A stretch of 64,000 nt of DNA from Limnohabitans sp. T6-20 (GCF_003063505.1 NZ_NERW01000002.1:62001-126000); one strand, 5' to 3'; numbered from the stretch's first letter, positions 18,887 through 27,715 are shown. Made by a program: numbers and translations. The notes: generated by a model from the letters alone, not told the origin.

Positions 18887-20515
18887 TCATGGCTTGATAG
18901 GCTCATCTCCCTGGATCTGCTTCCACAGCGCCCATTCATCTGGCGTGAGTCGTTTTTTATCGCGAGCGACCGATGCAAACTTTGCGGCATCGGTCATGAC
19001 ACCCAGTTGCCGAATTTGAGAGATCAGGACTTTGTAGTGCTCAATGGCATGTTCTGAGGTGGCTGCGATTTTGTGCAGCGGCAGCACCGATACGTCTTCC
19101 TTGAGTTCCCTTTCCCGCCTTGCCTTGACGATCAGTCGGTTGACTTCTTCTTCGCTCAGGTGAAGGCGCTTGGCTTCGGCCATGATTTTTTCAGTCTCGG
19201 CCTCGTCCAGCACCCCGTCTGCCAGCATTTCATACAGTTCATTTTTCAGGGTTTCCCGTTCGATCCTGAGCTGGTCGGTAAAGGCAGAAGACAACAAGGC
19301 GGCAGGAATGGCAAAAATGCCGATGCCCAGCAACGCCAAAATGATGGTCATCACACGGCCCATGGGTGTGATGGGGGAAATATCGCCATAGCCGACGGAT
19401 GCCAGCGTGATCACGGCCCAATAAATCGATTGGGGAATGTTTTCAAACTTGTCGGGTTGGGCTTCGTGTTCAAACAGATAGCCCAAGCTGGCCGTCATGA
19501 TTACCAGCAACAGCATGATGAAGGCCGACGCAGCCAACACAGGCCATTCTCTGGAGATCACTCGCGTGAGTGTGGTGGTGGCACCTGTGTAACGGGTGAG
19601 TTTGAGCAGCCGCAACAACCGGAAAACCCGAAGGAATCGCAAATCCAGCAAGTGGTGCAGAAAGACTTCGAGAAAGAAAGGCAGGATGGCCAGGAAGTCG
19701 ATGATGGAGCTGGTGGTTTTGGCTTGTTTGAAGCGTCCACTCAGTGCTTGTTGCATGCCCGGATTTTCGACGCAGCTGTACAGACGCAGGCAATATTCCA
19801 GTGTGAAAATGCCGACCGCTATCGCGTCAAGAATGATGAATTCCAGGTTCAAAAGGTATTGGATGCTGTGCACGGATTCCAAAATCACGGCAATGACAGA
19901 GACGATCACCCAGATGACAATGAAGTTGTCAAAGATATGGTGCAGCGTGCCTCCGAACGCGCTTGGAAACACCAAGGCATGGACCTTTTGCCTGAAGGTT
20001 CGGCCTCGATTGGCTTCCATGAATTCATGGCATGCAGGAACCAGGACCCGAAAGAGCTTGAGAATCCGCAGCAGACGAAGCAGCCGCAGCGCACGCAAGT
20101 CGAGCGGGATGAAGGCCTGCAAGTAAAACGGCACCACGGCGATCAGGTCGATCAGCGCAAACGGACTGAGCACATAACGCAGCCTTGGCCGGTGAGCGGT
20201 CTGAAACTCTGCGTCCTCGGGGGCCAGGTACAGCCGAAGCAAATATTCAAGGGTGAAGACGGCGACCGAAAACACATCGAAGGCGTGAAACCAAGTGGCA
20301 TAAGGTGTGTAAATCGCGGGGATGTGTTCCGTCACCAAGGCGGCTAAATTGGCCAGAATCAGGAGGCTGATCCAGCGGTCAATCATTTTGTGGTGGTTGC
20401 CCTTTTGGTGTGGGCACAGCAGCCACAGAAAAAGCCATCTGCGCATTGGCAAATCACGCGAAATCATGCCCGCTGAGTCATTGGCTGTGAAACTGAACTT
20501 TGCTTGGGTGTCCAT
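18887..20515 (-). CDS. Voltage-gated K+-channel-like protein with two voltage-sensor domains and one pore
   Basis: The protein has about 542 residues. Voltage-sensor 1 covers residues ~47-160: S2 FTLEYLLRLY at 87-96, S3 with D123, and S4 with basic residues every third position (R141, R144, R147, R150, K153, R156). Voltage-sensor 2 covers ~194-310: S2 FTLEYCLRLY at 237-246, S3 with D273, and S4 R293, R296, R299, R302, K305, R308. Only the second is followed by S5, a P-loop with the K+ filter TLASVGYGD (370-378) and S6. A charged helical cytoplasmic tail of ~130 residues ends the protein. ATG 20515 is chosen because a GAGG site lies 9 nt upstream. It should reside in the inner membrane; gating stimulus and role are unknown. 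Confidence 0.88.
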   Translation of the reverse strand: MDTQAKFSFTANDSAGMISRDLPMRRWLFLWLLCPHQKGNHHKMIDRWISLLILANLAALVTEHIPAIYTPYATWFHAFDVFSVAVFTLEYLLRLYLAPEDAEFQTAHRPRLRYVLSPFALIDLIAVVPFYLQAFIPLDLRALRLLRLLRILKLFRVLVPACHEFMEANRGRTFRQKVHALVFPSAFGGTLHHIFDNFIVIWVIVSVIAVILESVHSIQYLLNLEFIILDAIAVGIFTLEYCLRLYSCVENPGMQQALSGRFKQAKTTSSIIDFLAILPFFLEVFLHHLLDLRFLRVFRLLRLLKLTRYTGATTTLTRVISREWPVLAASAFIMLLLVIMTASLGYLFEHEAQPDKFENIPQSIYWAVITLASVGYGDISPITPMGRVMTIILALLGIGIFAIPAALLSSAFTDQLRIERETLKNELYEMLADGVLDEAETEKIMAEAKRLHLSEEEVNRLIVKARRERELKEDVSVLPLHKIAATSEHAIEHYKVLISQIRQLGVMTDAAKFASVARDKKRLTPDEWALWKQIQGDEPIKP

Positions 20516-20526
20516 CTTCAATGTCC

Positions 20527-21087
20527 TCAGAATTCCAGCTCACCGATGCGAATCGGGTTGGAGCCACTGTCACAGACCGAGATCCTGATTTGTATTTTTT
20601 CGCCGATGCTGTCGCTGTCCAGCAATGCCGTCATGAGGGTGGGGATGGCCGAGCCAGGCGGGGTTGGGGTGATTTTTTCAAACACCAACGAGCCCGCTAG
20701 TTGACGGTCTTGTGAGTCACATTTGACCGCGCGCTGCACCTGGTGGCTTGAAAACGGGTTGCGCTGTGGGCCCAATGGACCATCTGCAGCCGTGAGGCTT
20801 TGGTAGCAGTTTTGCCAACGCTGTGACGTGGGGGGCAGTTGCGCAGCGCAGGCCTCAGGTTGAAAACCCGCTTCATGGCGGTGAGTGGCTGCTTCGCTCA
20901 ACCATTGCAGCCAGGCTTCCCCGTTGCGTTTGGTTGTTTCTTCCAGCTGACCTTTTTGGTAAGACAGATAACCCACCCACGTCACGATGCACACCATGCA
21001 AATCATGAACAGGATGAAAAAGTTATCTGAACGCTTCAGTGGCGGTTCGACCGGGTGGGCGCTGCCTGATTCTGTTTCCATGGTCAT
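20527..21087 (-). CDS. Hypothetical single-pass membrane protein upstream of the channel gene
   Basis: This protein of about 186 residues is not recognised. An acidic, proline-containing N-terminal stretch precedes one transmembrane helix (FFILFMICMVCIVTWVGYLS). The extracytoplasmic part of ~135 residues has four cysteines (in EACAAQ, QNCYQ, VKCDS and SVCDSG) that could form two disulfides. The topology is probably N-in. Its stop lies 11 bp before the channel ATG, so the two are very likely co-transcribed and may form a complex. The start is uncertain between ATGs at 21087 and 21081, and neither has a good ribosome-binding site. Confidence 0.65.
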   Translation of the reverse strand: MTMETESGSAHPVEPPLKRSDNFFILFMICMVCIVTWVGYLSYQKGQLEETTKRNGEAWLQWLSEAATHRHEAGFQPEACAAQLPPTSQRWQNCYQSLTAADGPLGPQRNPFSSHQVQRAVKCDSQDRQLAGSLVFEKITPTPPGSAIPTLMTALLDSDSIGEKIQIRISVCDSGSNPIRIGELEF

Positions 21088-21293
21088 TTTTTTTAGCGCT
21101 GAAACGCAAAATGAGGCCAAGGAGCAGGCCTGCAACTGTTAATTTTAACAATTTACATAAATTTTTGTCTACTTTATCTTTATTAGTTGTTGTTTTTGGT
21201 GTTTTGTCGAGGTGTAGGTGAGCCGATTGCTCGCTATCACGCAAGTGTTCATGGCCCGGCGGGTGACCATTGGGAACATCTTCAGCGCTTGTC

Positions 21294-22307
21294 TCAGAGG
21301 CTGTTCATGGCCGGGATGTGTCCTGAGTGGGTGTCGATTGCGCGTGCGTGCTGGACGGCATCGACCGTCGCCAGTGCCGTGGCTTGAGCGGCCATCATGG
21401 TCAGCAACATCAGGTCAGCCGGACGGGTTTCGCTGCCCGTGGCCAACGCAAACAAGGTGTCGCCATCCAGTGTGGTGTGCGCGGGCCGGATGCTGCGCGC
21501 CAAGCCATCGTGCGCGCTCATGGCCAAGCGTTTGGCTTGGGCTTTGGTCAACGTGGCGTTGGTGGCGACCACACCGATGGTGGTGTTGGTGCCGGGCAGT
21601 GGGCGGTTGCCGCGTTCGCCGTTCAGAAATGCGCGTTGGGTGTCGAGCAGTTGTTGGCCGTCGGGCGTGCGCGCACCTGCCAATACTTGTCCTGTAGCGG
21701 GATCGATGACATCGCCCACGGCATTGCAAGCGACCAAAGCACCCACCACCCAAGGGCCCACACGCACACTGGCATTGCCGATGCCGCCTTTCATGCAACG
21801 GTCAAGCCCAAACAGTTTGCCCACACAGGCGCCTGCGCCTGCGCCTACGTTGCCTGCATCCGGCATCTGGCGGGTGGCCGCTTCGCATGCGGCATAACCG
21901 GCATCAGGCCCGGGGCGGGCCTTGGGGTTTTCGCCTGGCCGGACCACGGGCAAGTCAAACAACACGGCGGCTGGCACGATGGGCACCCGGCCGTAGCCTG
22001 TCTCGAATCCGATGTTGTGTTCCTCCAGCCAGCGCAACACGCCACTGGCTGCATCCAGACCAAAAGCGCTGCCGCCACTCAACAGCACGGCATGCACTTT
22101 GTCCACCAGGTTGGCTGGGTCCAGCAAATCGGTCTCGCGTGTGCCAGGTGCGGCACCCCGCACATCCACGGCGCCCACCGCGCCTTCAGGTGCCAGCACG
22201 ACAGAGCAACCGGTCAACCGTTCGCTGAGCGTGAAGTGACCGACTTGCAAACCGGGAACATCGACGATCGAGCCCTGGGCTGTGTTTACAATCATTTCGG
22301 ATGTCAT
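21294..22307 (-). CDS. P1-family (DmpA-like) aminopeptidase
   Basis: The 337-residue protein belongs to the self-processing N-terminal-nucleophile P1 peptidases (DmpA/BapA). Visible signatures are GLQVGHFTLSERLTGCSVVL near the N-terminus, VLLSGGSAFGLDAA, and the NTTIGVVATNATLTKAQAKR block at the likely autocleavage junction. Family members release N-terminal amino acids from small peptides, including D- or beta-residues. It is divergently transcribed from a peptide-type ABC operon, with 43 bp between the two start codons, suggesting that imported peptides are its substrates. No signal peptide is seen, so it should be cytoplasmic. Confidence 0.9.
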   Translation of the reverse strand: MTSEMIVNTAQGSIVDVPGLQVGHFTLSERLTGCSVVLAPEGAVGAVDVRGAAPGTRETDLLDPANLVDKVHAVLLSGGSAFGLDAASGVLRWLEEHNIGFETGYGRVPIVPAAVLFDLPVVRPGENPKARPGPDAGYAACEAATRQMPDAGNVGAGAGACVGKLFGLDRCMKGGIGNASVRVGPWVVGALVACNAVGDVIDPATGQVLAGARTPDGQQLLDTQRAFLNGERGNRPLPGTNTTIGVVATNATLTKAQAKRLAMSAHDGLARSIRPAHTTLDGDTLFALATGSETRPADLMLLTMMAAQATALATVDAVQHARAIDTHSGHIPAMNSL

Positions 22308-22350
22308 TTAAAACCTTCTTCATTGTTGCTCGTTGGCCTGAGGATAGCGT

Positions 22351-23316
22351 GTGCCCCTGTTCGTCCTGAGAAGGCTGCTGAGCTTTATTTTGACCTTGCT
22401 GGCCACCTCGGTGGTGGTGTTTGCCGTGCTCGAGCTTTTGCCGGGCAACGCCGCCCAAGTGATTTTGGGGGAGACGGCCACGGCAGAGTCGATTGCCGCG
22501 ATGGAAGACAAGCTGGGTCTGAACCAGCCTGCCAGCAACCGTTATCTGAATTGGGTGGGAGGCCTGTTGCAAGGCCGGACTGGCCTGAGCATTTCTTACG
22601 ACACCCCCACAGCACAGTTGATGGCCGAGCGAATGCAGGTCACTTTTCCGCTGGCCGTGATGGCCATGGGCTTGACGGTCGCGCTGGCGCTGGCGTTGGG
22701 CATTTATGCAGCATCACAGCAAAACAAAGCGGGTGATGTGGGCGTCATGACACTCAGTCAGCTGGGCCTGGCCTTGCCCAATTTCTGGCTGGCCATCTTG
22801 CTGATCTTGCTGTTTGCGGTGCACTTGGAGTGGGTGAGTGCGGGCGGTTTCCCCGGCTGGACCGAAGAAGCTGGCGGCGGCCTAGGAGAGGGCATCAAGG
22901 CCTTGCTCTTGCCAGCCATGGCGCTGGCGGCCGTGCAAACGGCCATCTTGACGCGGGTGACCCGCTCAGCGGTGCTCGACACTTTGCGTGAAGATTTTGT
23001 GCGTACTGCAAGGGCTAAAGGCTTGTCGCGGCGGCAGGTGCTGTGGCGGCATGTGCTGCGCAACGCCATGATCCCGGTGCTGACGGTGATGGGCCTGCAG
23101 TTTGGCAACCTGATCACCAGCGCCATCGTGATTGAGAACGTGTTTGTGTTGCCGGGCATCGGGCGGCTGATCTTTCAGGCCATAGCCAACCGCGATTTGA
23201 TTGTGGTGCGCGATGTGGTGATGTTGCTGGCGGCCTTGGTGATCCTGATCAACTTCTTGATTGACGTGTTGTATGCCTGGATTGATCCACGCTTGAAGGT
23301 CGGCCATGCAGGATAA
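22351..23316 (+). CDS. Oligopeptide/dipeptide-type ABC transporter permease 1 (DppB-like)
   Basis: The 321-residue membrane protein has the DppB/GsiC layout: an N-terminal helix (RRLLSFILTLLATSVVVFAV), a periplasmic loop, then five helices with the permease EAA-type motif (DFVRTARAKGLSRRQVLWRH) contacting the ATPases. The start is GTG at 22351. It is the first gene of five overlapping transporter genes and overlaps the next by 11 bp. Substrate class (peptides, glutathione or similar) is inferred from the family and the adjacent peptidase. Confidence 0.92.
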   Translation: MPLFVLRRLLSFILTLLATSVVVFAVLELLPGNAAQVILGETATAESIAAMEDKLGLNQPASNRYLNWVGGLLQGRTGLSISYDTPTAQLMAERMQVTFPLAVMAMGLTVALALALGIYAASQQNKAGDVGVMTLSQLGLALPNFWLAILLILLFAVHLEWVSAGGFPGWTEEAGGGLGEGIKALLLPAMALAAVQTAILTRVTRSAVLDTLREDFVRTARAKGLSRRQVLWRHVLRNAMIPVLTVMGLQFGNLITSAIVIENVFVLPGIGRLIFQAIANRDLIVVRDVVMLLAALVILINFLIDVLYAWIDPRLKVGHAG

Positions 23317-24151
23317 AAACCACGCTTTGCGCCGAGCGCTGCGGCACCCGAGCTTTGTGGCTGGCGGGGCCATGGTGTTGTTGCTGGTGCTCTGCGCTGT
23401 TCTTTCGCTGTTCTGGTCGCCTTATCCCGTCGCTGACATTGACATTCCCAACAAGCTGGCCTCCCCAAGTGCGGCCCATTGGTTGGGCACCGACAGCTTG
23501 GGGCGCGACATCGGTTCTTTGCTGTTGGTGGGCAGCCAAAATTCCTTGCTGGTGGGCTTCATCGCGGTCGGCATTGGCCTGGGGGTGGGTGTGCCTTTGG
23601 GCTTGCTGGCATCGGCCCGGCGGGGCTGGGTCGAAGAAGTCATCATGCGGGCCTCGGACTTCACCTTTGCTTTTCCGGCTTTGCTGTCGGCCATCATGCT
23701 GACCGCCATTTATGGGCCGGGTCTGGTGGTCAGCATTGCGGCCATTGGCATTTTCAACATTCCGGTGTTCGCGCGCATCACGCGGGGCGCCGCCAACGCA
23801 GTTTGGACGCGTGACTTCACGGCCGCAGCGCGGGCGGCAGGCAAAGGCCCGGTGAACATCACTGTGGCGCATGTGTTGCCCAACATCGTGAGTGTGTTGA
23901 TCGTGCAGGCAACGATCCAGTTTGCCATTGCGATCCTGGCCGAGGCGGCCTTGTCTTATCTCGGGTTGGGCACGCAACCGCCGCAGCCCAGCTGGGGCCG
24001 TATGCTCAACGAGGCGCAATCCCAGATGTTTCAGGCGCCCTTGCTGGCGGTGTATCCGGGCGCTGCGATTGCATTGGCGGTGCTGGGCTTGAACCTGTTG
24101 GGTGACGGCTTGCGCGATGTGCTTGACCCGCGTCTGGCACGGCAACGGTGA
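23306..24151 (+). CDS. Oligopeptide/dipeptide-type ABC transporter permease 2 (DppC-like)
   Basis: The 281-residue permease has an N-terminal helix, the DppC-type motif HWLGTDSLGRDIGSLLL near residue 55 and an EAA-like loop (RDFTAAARAAGKGPVNITVA). It pairs with the preceding DppB-like subunit to form the heterodimeric channel of a peptide importer. Its ATG lies inside the 3' end of the preceding gene, and its stop is 6 bp before the next start. Confidence 0.92.
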   Translation: MQDKNHALRRALRHPSFVAGGAMVLLLVLCAVLSLFWSPYPVADIDIPNKLASPSAAHWLGTDSLGRDIGSLLLVGSQNSLLVGFIAVGIGLGVGVPLGLLASARRGWVEEVIMRASDFTFAFPALLSAIMLTAIYGPGLVVSIAAIGIFNIPVFARITRGAANAVWTRDFTAAARAAGKGPVNITVAHVLPNIVSVLIVQATIQFAIAILAEAALSYLGLGTQPPQPSWGRMLNEAQSQMFQAPLLAVYPGAAIALAVLGLNLLGDGLRDVLDPRLARQR

Positions 24152-24157
24152 ACCCAC

Positions 24158-25162
24158 ATGACTGAAATGCCGACCCCGCCCCCCTTGTTGCAAGTGGCCG
24201 ATTTGCGGGTCACGTTGCCCACTGCGCGTGGGTGGGCGCAGGCTTTGCGTGGCGTGTCTTTGCGCATGGAGCGCGGCCAGACGGTCGGGTTGATCGGTGA
24301 AAGCGGTTGCGGTAAATCGCTCACGGCTTTGGCGCTGATGGGCTTGCTGCCCGAACGTGCACAGGTCAGTGGATCGATTCTGTTGCAAGGCCAGGAATTG
24401 GTGGGCATGCCCGAACCCCAGCTGTGCCAGTTGCGTGGTGCGCGCATGGCCATGATTTTTCAGGAGCCAATGACGGCGCTCAACCCGCTGCATCCGATCT
24501 GGAAGCAAATTGCAGAACCTCTGCGATTGCACCAGCACATGGGGGTGAAGCAGGCCAAGGCGCGTGCACTCGAGCTGCTGGAGCGGGTGCAGTTGCCCCG
24601 TGCGCGTGAGCGGCTGGACGCTTACCCGCACCAGCTGTCGGGCGGACAGCGCCAACGCGTCATGATCTCGATCGCACTGGCCTGCAGCCCCGACTTGCTG
24701 ATCGCCGATGAGCCCACCACTGCGCTCGATGTGACGGTGCAAAAAGAGGTGCTGGCGCTGATCAAGCAATTGGTCAACGAAGATGGCATGGGCCTGCTGC
24801 TGATCAGCCACGACTTGGGCCTGATGCAAGACCAGGTGGACCGCGTGATGGTGATGTATGGCGGCTCGGTGGTGGAAAGCGCGGCCACGCCCGAGTTGTT
24901 TGCCCATCGGGCGCATCCGTACACCCGAGGTCTGTTTGCGGCCCGACCGCGTTTGGGCTTGGCCCGGGGGACCCGTTTGACCACGATTCCCGGCAGCGTG
25001 CCCGAGTTGATGGATTTCCCTGCGGGTTGTGCGTTTGCCGACCGCTGCGCTTGGGCGGTAGACGAATGCCGCCACACGCCACCTCAACCCGAAACCATGG
25101 CGTTGCAAAGCCCCTCGGATGAACCCCATGCGGTGAGTTGCCCGCGCTGGAGGCTGCCTTGA
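24158..25162 (+). CDS. Oligopeptide-type ABC transporter ATP-binding protein (DppD-like)
   Basis: The 334-residue ATPase has Walker A GESGCGKS, a Q-loop (IFQEPMTALNP), signature LSGGQRQRV and Walker B LLIADEPTTALD. Its C-terminal oligo_HPY-type extension contains the Cys-rich CAFADRCAWAVDEC segment, which in DppD-type subunits holds an iron-sulfur cluster or metal. It is one of two ATPases powering the importer. The stop TGA shares one base with the next ATG (TGATG). Confidence 0.93.
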   Translation: MTEMPTPPPLLQVADLRVTLPTARGWAQALRGVSLRMERGQTVGLIGESGCGKSLTALALMGLLPERAQVSGSILLQGQELVGMPEPQLCQLRGARMAMIFQEPMTALNPLHPIWKQIAEPLRLHQHMGVKQAKARALELLERVQLPRARERLDAYPHQLSGGQRQRVMISIALACSPDLLIADEPTTALDVTVQKEVLALIKQLVNEDGMGLLLISHDLGLMQDQVDRVMVMYGGSVVESAATPELFAHRAHPYTRGLFAARPRLGLARGTRLTTIPGSVPELMDFPAGCAFADRCAWAVDECRHTPPQPETMALQSPSDEPHAVSCPRWRLP

Positions 25163-26034
25163 TGAAGCCTCAACCATCGATCACACCACCCCTGTTGGAT
25201 GTACGGCAATTGGGGCGGCGTTTTGTCATGCCGCGTTCTGCCATGTGGGGACCCGCGAACAGTTTGCAGGCCTTGTCCGATGTGAGCTTCAGCCTGCAGG
25301 CAGGCAAGAGCCTGGGCATTGTGGGTGAGTCGGGTTCAGGCAAATCCACCCTGGCCCGTTTGGTGATGGCGCTGGACCAACCCACCGAGGGTCAGGTGTT
25401 GTTCAATGGCGTGGATGTGCACCAGGCCAGCACATCGCAGCTGCGGCGTCTGCGCAGTGGGTTTCAGATGGTGTTTCAGGACCCGTATGGCTCGCTGGAC
25501 CCTCGGCAAAAAGTTTTCAGCATCGTGACCGAGCCCATCCAGACCCTGGCCAGGCCCGCTGACGGCCGCACGCCGTTACGCGACCGCGCAGGAGATAGGT
25601 CGGAACTGCGCGACCGCGCAGCACAGGCCCTGAGCGAAGTGGGCCTTAGAACCGCAGATCTGGACAAATACCCGCATGAGTTTTCAGGGGGGCAACGCCA
25701 GCGCATTGCGATCGCACGGGCCTTGATCACGCGTCCGGCCTTGATCGTGGCCGACGAGCCTGTGAGTGCGCTGGATGTGTCTGTGCAGGCGCAGGTGCTC
25801 AATTTGATGATGGACCTGCAAGACCGCTATGGCCTGAGCTATTTGCTGGTCAGTCACGATCTTGCGGTGGTCAACCTCATGTGCGACGATGTGCTGGTTT
25901 TGCAATCGGGCCAAGTGGTTGAACAAGGCCCTGCAGCACAAATTTTTCAGCATGCCGAGCATCCATACACCCGGATGCTTATTTCAGCCGTACCCGGGAA
26001 ACGGGACGCACTTTTGGAGCAGGAGAAGACATGA
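25162..26034 (+). CDS. Oligopeptide-type ABC transporter ATP-binding protein (DppF-like)
   Basis: The 290-residue ATPase has Walker A GESGSGKS, Q-loop FQDPYGSLDPRQ, signature FSGGQRQRI and Walker B LIVADEPVSALD. It is the second nucleotide-binding subunit. ATG 25162 is preferred because it sits in the TGATG overlap. Between the Q-loop and signature there is a short charged insertion (RTPLRDRAGDRSELRDRAAQ) encoded by a 30-nt in-frame repeat unit at 25579-25620, an unusual local expansion. It overlaps the binding-protein gene by 4 bp. Confidence 0.93.
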   Translation: MKPQPSITPPLLDVRQLGRRFVMPRSAMWGPANSLQALSDVSFSLQAGKSLGIVGESGSGKSTLARLVMALDQPTEGQVLFNGVDVHQASTSQLRRLRSGFQMVFQDPYGSLDPRQKVFSIVTEPIQTLARPADGRTPLRDRAGDRSELRDRAAQALSEVGLRTADLDKYPHEFSGGQRQRIAIARALITRPALIVADEPVSALDVSVQAQVLNLMMDLQDRYGLSYLLVSHDLAVVNLMCDDVLVLQSGQVVEQGPAAQIFQHAEHPYTRMLISAVPGKRDALLEQEKT

Positions 26035-27548
26035 AAGTTCAATTCCCCATGACCCGCCGCACTGCGGGCTTGTGTTCGGTGGCTTTGCTGGCCGTCAGCC
26101 TGGCCTGGAGCCCTTTGCAGGCGCAGGCTCAATCGCGCAAAGACAGCGTGGTTCTGGGCATGATTTTGGAGCCCACCAGCCTTGACCCCACCATGGCCCC
26201 TGCTGCGGCCATTGGCGAGGTGGTGCACTACAACATCCTCGAAGGCCTGACGAAAATCAATGTGGACGGCTCCATCAGCCCCTTGCTGGCCGAGAGCTGG
26301 AAAATGGACGCCGATGGCAAGGCCTACACCTTCAAACTGCGCAAAGGTGTGAAGTTTCAGGATGGCACCGACTTTGACGCCGCTGCTGTCAAGTTCAGCT
26401 TTGAGCGCGCCAAAGACGCCAAGAGCACCAACAAGGCCAAAGGCGCGGTGTTCAACAACATCAGCCACATCTCCACACCCGATGCGCACACCGTGGTGCT
26501 GGTGCTGAACAATCCGGATGGCAACTTCCTGTTCCGCATGGGTGAGAACACGGCCGTCATCCTGCACCCCGACAGCGCGGCCAACGCGGCCACCAAGCCG
26601 ATCGGTACCGGTCCCTACAAACTCGACAGTTGGGCCAAAGGCACAGCCGTGACCTTGTCCAAGTGGGATGGTTTTCGCGATGCCAGCGCCATCAAGGTGA
26701 AGAAAGTCACCTTCCGTTTCATCAACGATTCGGCAGCCCAAGTGGCCGCTTTGTTGGCGGGCGATATCGATGGCATGCCCCGTTTCCAGTCACCGCAAAG
26801 CCTCAAGCAATTCCAGGCCGACAAGCGCTTTGTGGTCGAGATGGGCAGCACCGCTGGCAAAGGCATCATGACCATCAACAACCGGAAAAAACCGTTTGAC
26901 GATGTGCGCGTGCGCCGTGCCTTGTCGCATGCAGTCGATAAAAAAGCGTTCATTGATGGCGTGTTTGAAGGTCTGGCCAAACCGATTGGCAGCCACATGG
27001 CACCCACCGATGCCGGTTATGTGGAGTTGAGTGGCACCTATGCCTATGACCCCGAAAAAGCCAAAGCCCTGCTCAAGGAAGCCGGTGTCCAGACGCCCCT
27101 GAACGTGACCTTGACCTTGCCCCCGCCGCCTTATGCACGCAAGGGCGGTGAGATTCTCGCGGCCCAACTGGCCAAGGTGGGCATCATCGCCAAAATTGAA
27201 AACGTGGAATGGGCCCAATGGTTGGGCGGCACCTTCAAGGGTAACTTTGACCTCACGGTCATCAACCACGTCGAGCCGCTCGATTACATGGCGTATGCCA
27301 ATCCGCAGTATTACTGGGGCTACGACAGCAAGGCCTTTCGTGATCTGGCCGCCAAGCATTCGGCAGCCACCACGGCCAAAGAACGCACGCAGCTGTTTGG
27401 CGACATGCAGCGCATGATCGCCAAGGACGCTGTGAACGTGTTCTTGTTCAACGCCTCCAACACGGCGGTTTACCGCAAAGGCCTCAAAGGCCTGTGGTCC
27501 AGCTCACCCATTTTTGCCAACGACATGTCAGCCGTTTCCTGGCAATAA
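26031..27548 (+). CDS. ABC transporter periplasmic binding protein, family 5 (DppA/OppA-like)
   Basis: The 505-residue precursor has a Sec signal (TAGLCSVALLAVSLAW, cleaved near AQAQS). The mature protein is a family-5 solute-binding protein: LEPTSLDPTMAPAAAIGEVV, YNILEGLTKI, LLAESWKMDADGKAYTFKLR and KFQDGTDFDAAAVKFSF are all typical. It supplies ligand to the four preceding gene products. A binding protein placed last rather than first is less common. The ligand cannot be read from the sequence. Confidence 0.93.
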   Translation: MKVQFPMTRRTAGLCSVALLAVSLAWSPLQAQAQSRKDSVVLGMILEPTSLDPTMAPAAAIGEVVHYNILEGLTKINVDGSISPLLAESWKMDADGKAYTFKLRKGVKFQDGTDFDAAAVKFSFERAKDAKSTNKAKGAVFNNISHISTPDAHTVVLVLNNPDGNFLFRMGENTAVILHPDSAANAATKPIGTGPYKLDSWAKGTAVTLSKWDGFRDASAIKVKKVTFRFINDSAAQVAALLAGDIDGMPRFQSPQSLKQFQADKRFVVEMGSTAGKGIMTINNRKKPFDDVRVRRALSHAVDKKAFIDGVFEGLAKPIGSHMAPTDAGYVELSGTYAYDPEKAKALLKEAGVQTPLNVTLTLPPPPYARKGGEILAAQLAKVGIIAKIENVEWAQWLGGTFKGNFDLTVINHVEPLDYMAYANPQYYWGYDSKAFRDLAAKHSAATTAKERTQLFGDMQRMIAKDAVNVFLFNASNTAVYRKGLKGLWSSSPIFANDMSAVSWQ

Positions 27549-27584
27549 ATTGCAGGCGGGCTCAAATGGGCCAAAAAAGCTTGC

Positions 27585-27590
27585 TATAAT
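27585..27590 (+). promoter_or_regulatory. Probable -10 box of the tRNA-Arg promoter
   Basis: A perfect TATAAT lies 12 bp before the first tRNA base. The -35 region at the right spacing (about 27562-27567, TCAAAT) is poor. The call rests on the perfect hexamer and its placement. Confidence 0.6.
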
Positions 27591-27602
27591 TCAATGCATG
27601 AT

Positions 27603-27679
27603 GCGGCTGTAGCTCAGCTGGATAGAGTACTTGGCTACGAACCAAGGGGTCGTGGGTTCGATTCCTGCCAGCCGCACCA
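27603..27679 (+). tRNA. tRNA-Arg (ACG)
   Basis: The 77-nt cloverleaf has acceptor GCGGCTG/CAGCCGC, anticodon stem CTTGG/CCAAG with loop CTACGAA, T-loop TTCGATT and an encoded ACCA 3' end. Anticodon ACG (A34 is normally converted to inosine) decodes CGU/CGC/CGA arginine. It is followed 8 bp later by its own terminator hairpin. Confidence 0.98.
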
Positions 27680-27687
27680 AAAATTAG

Positions 27688-27715
27688 AAAGCCCACAACG
27701 AAAGTTGTGGGCTTT
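27688..27715 (+). terminator. Rho-independent terminator after tRNA-Arg
   Basis: A perfect 12-bp stem (AAAGCCCACAAC / GTTGTGGGCTTT) closes a GAAA tetraloop and continues into a T run. Its position just after the tRNA fits termination of a single-tRNA transcript. Confidence 0.92.

Noticed and set aside
19073..20347. A 424-codon open frame on the + strand opposite the channel gene
   Set aside because: Gln/Gly/Asp-rich shadow; the minus strand carries clear S4 helices and a K+ filter.
23249..25177. A 642-codon open frame on the - strand opposite the ABC transporter genes
   Set aside because: Low-complexity Gln/Arg/His composition with no recognisable motif, while four transporter genes with Walker and permease motifs occupy the + strand.
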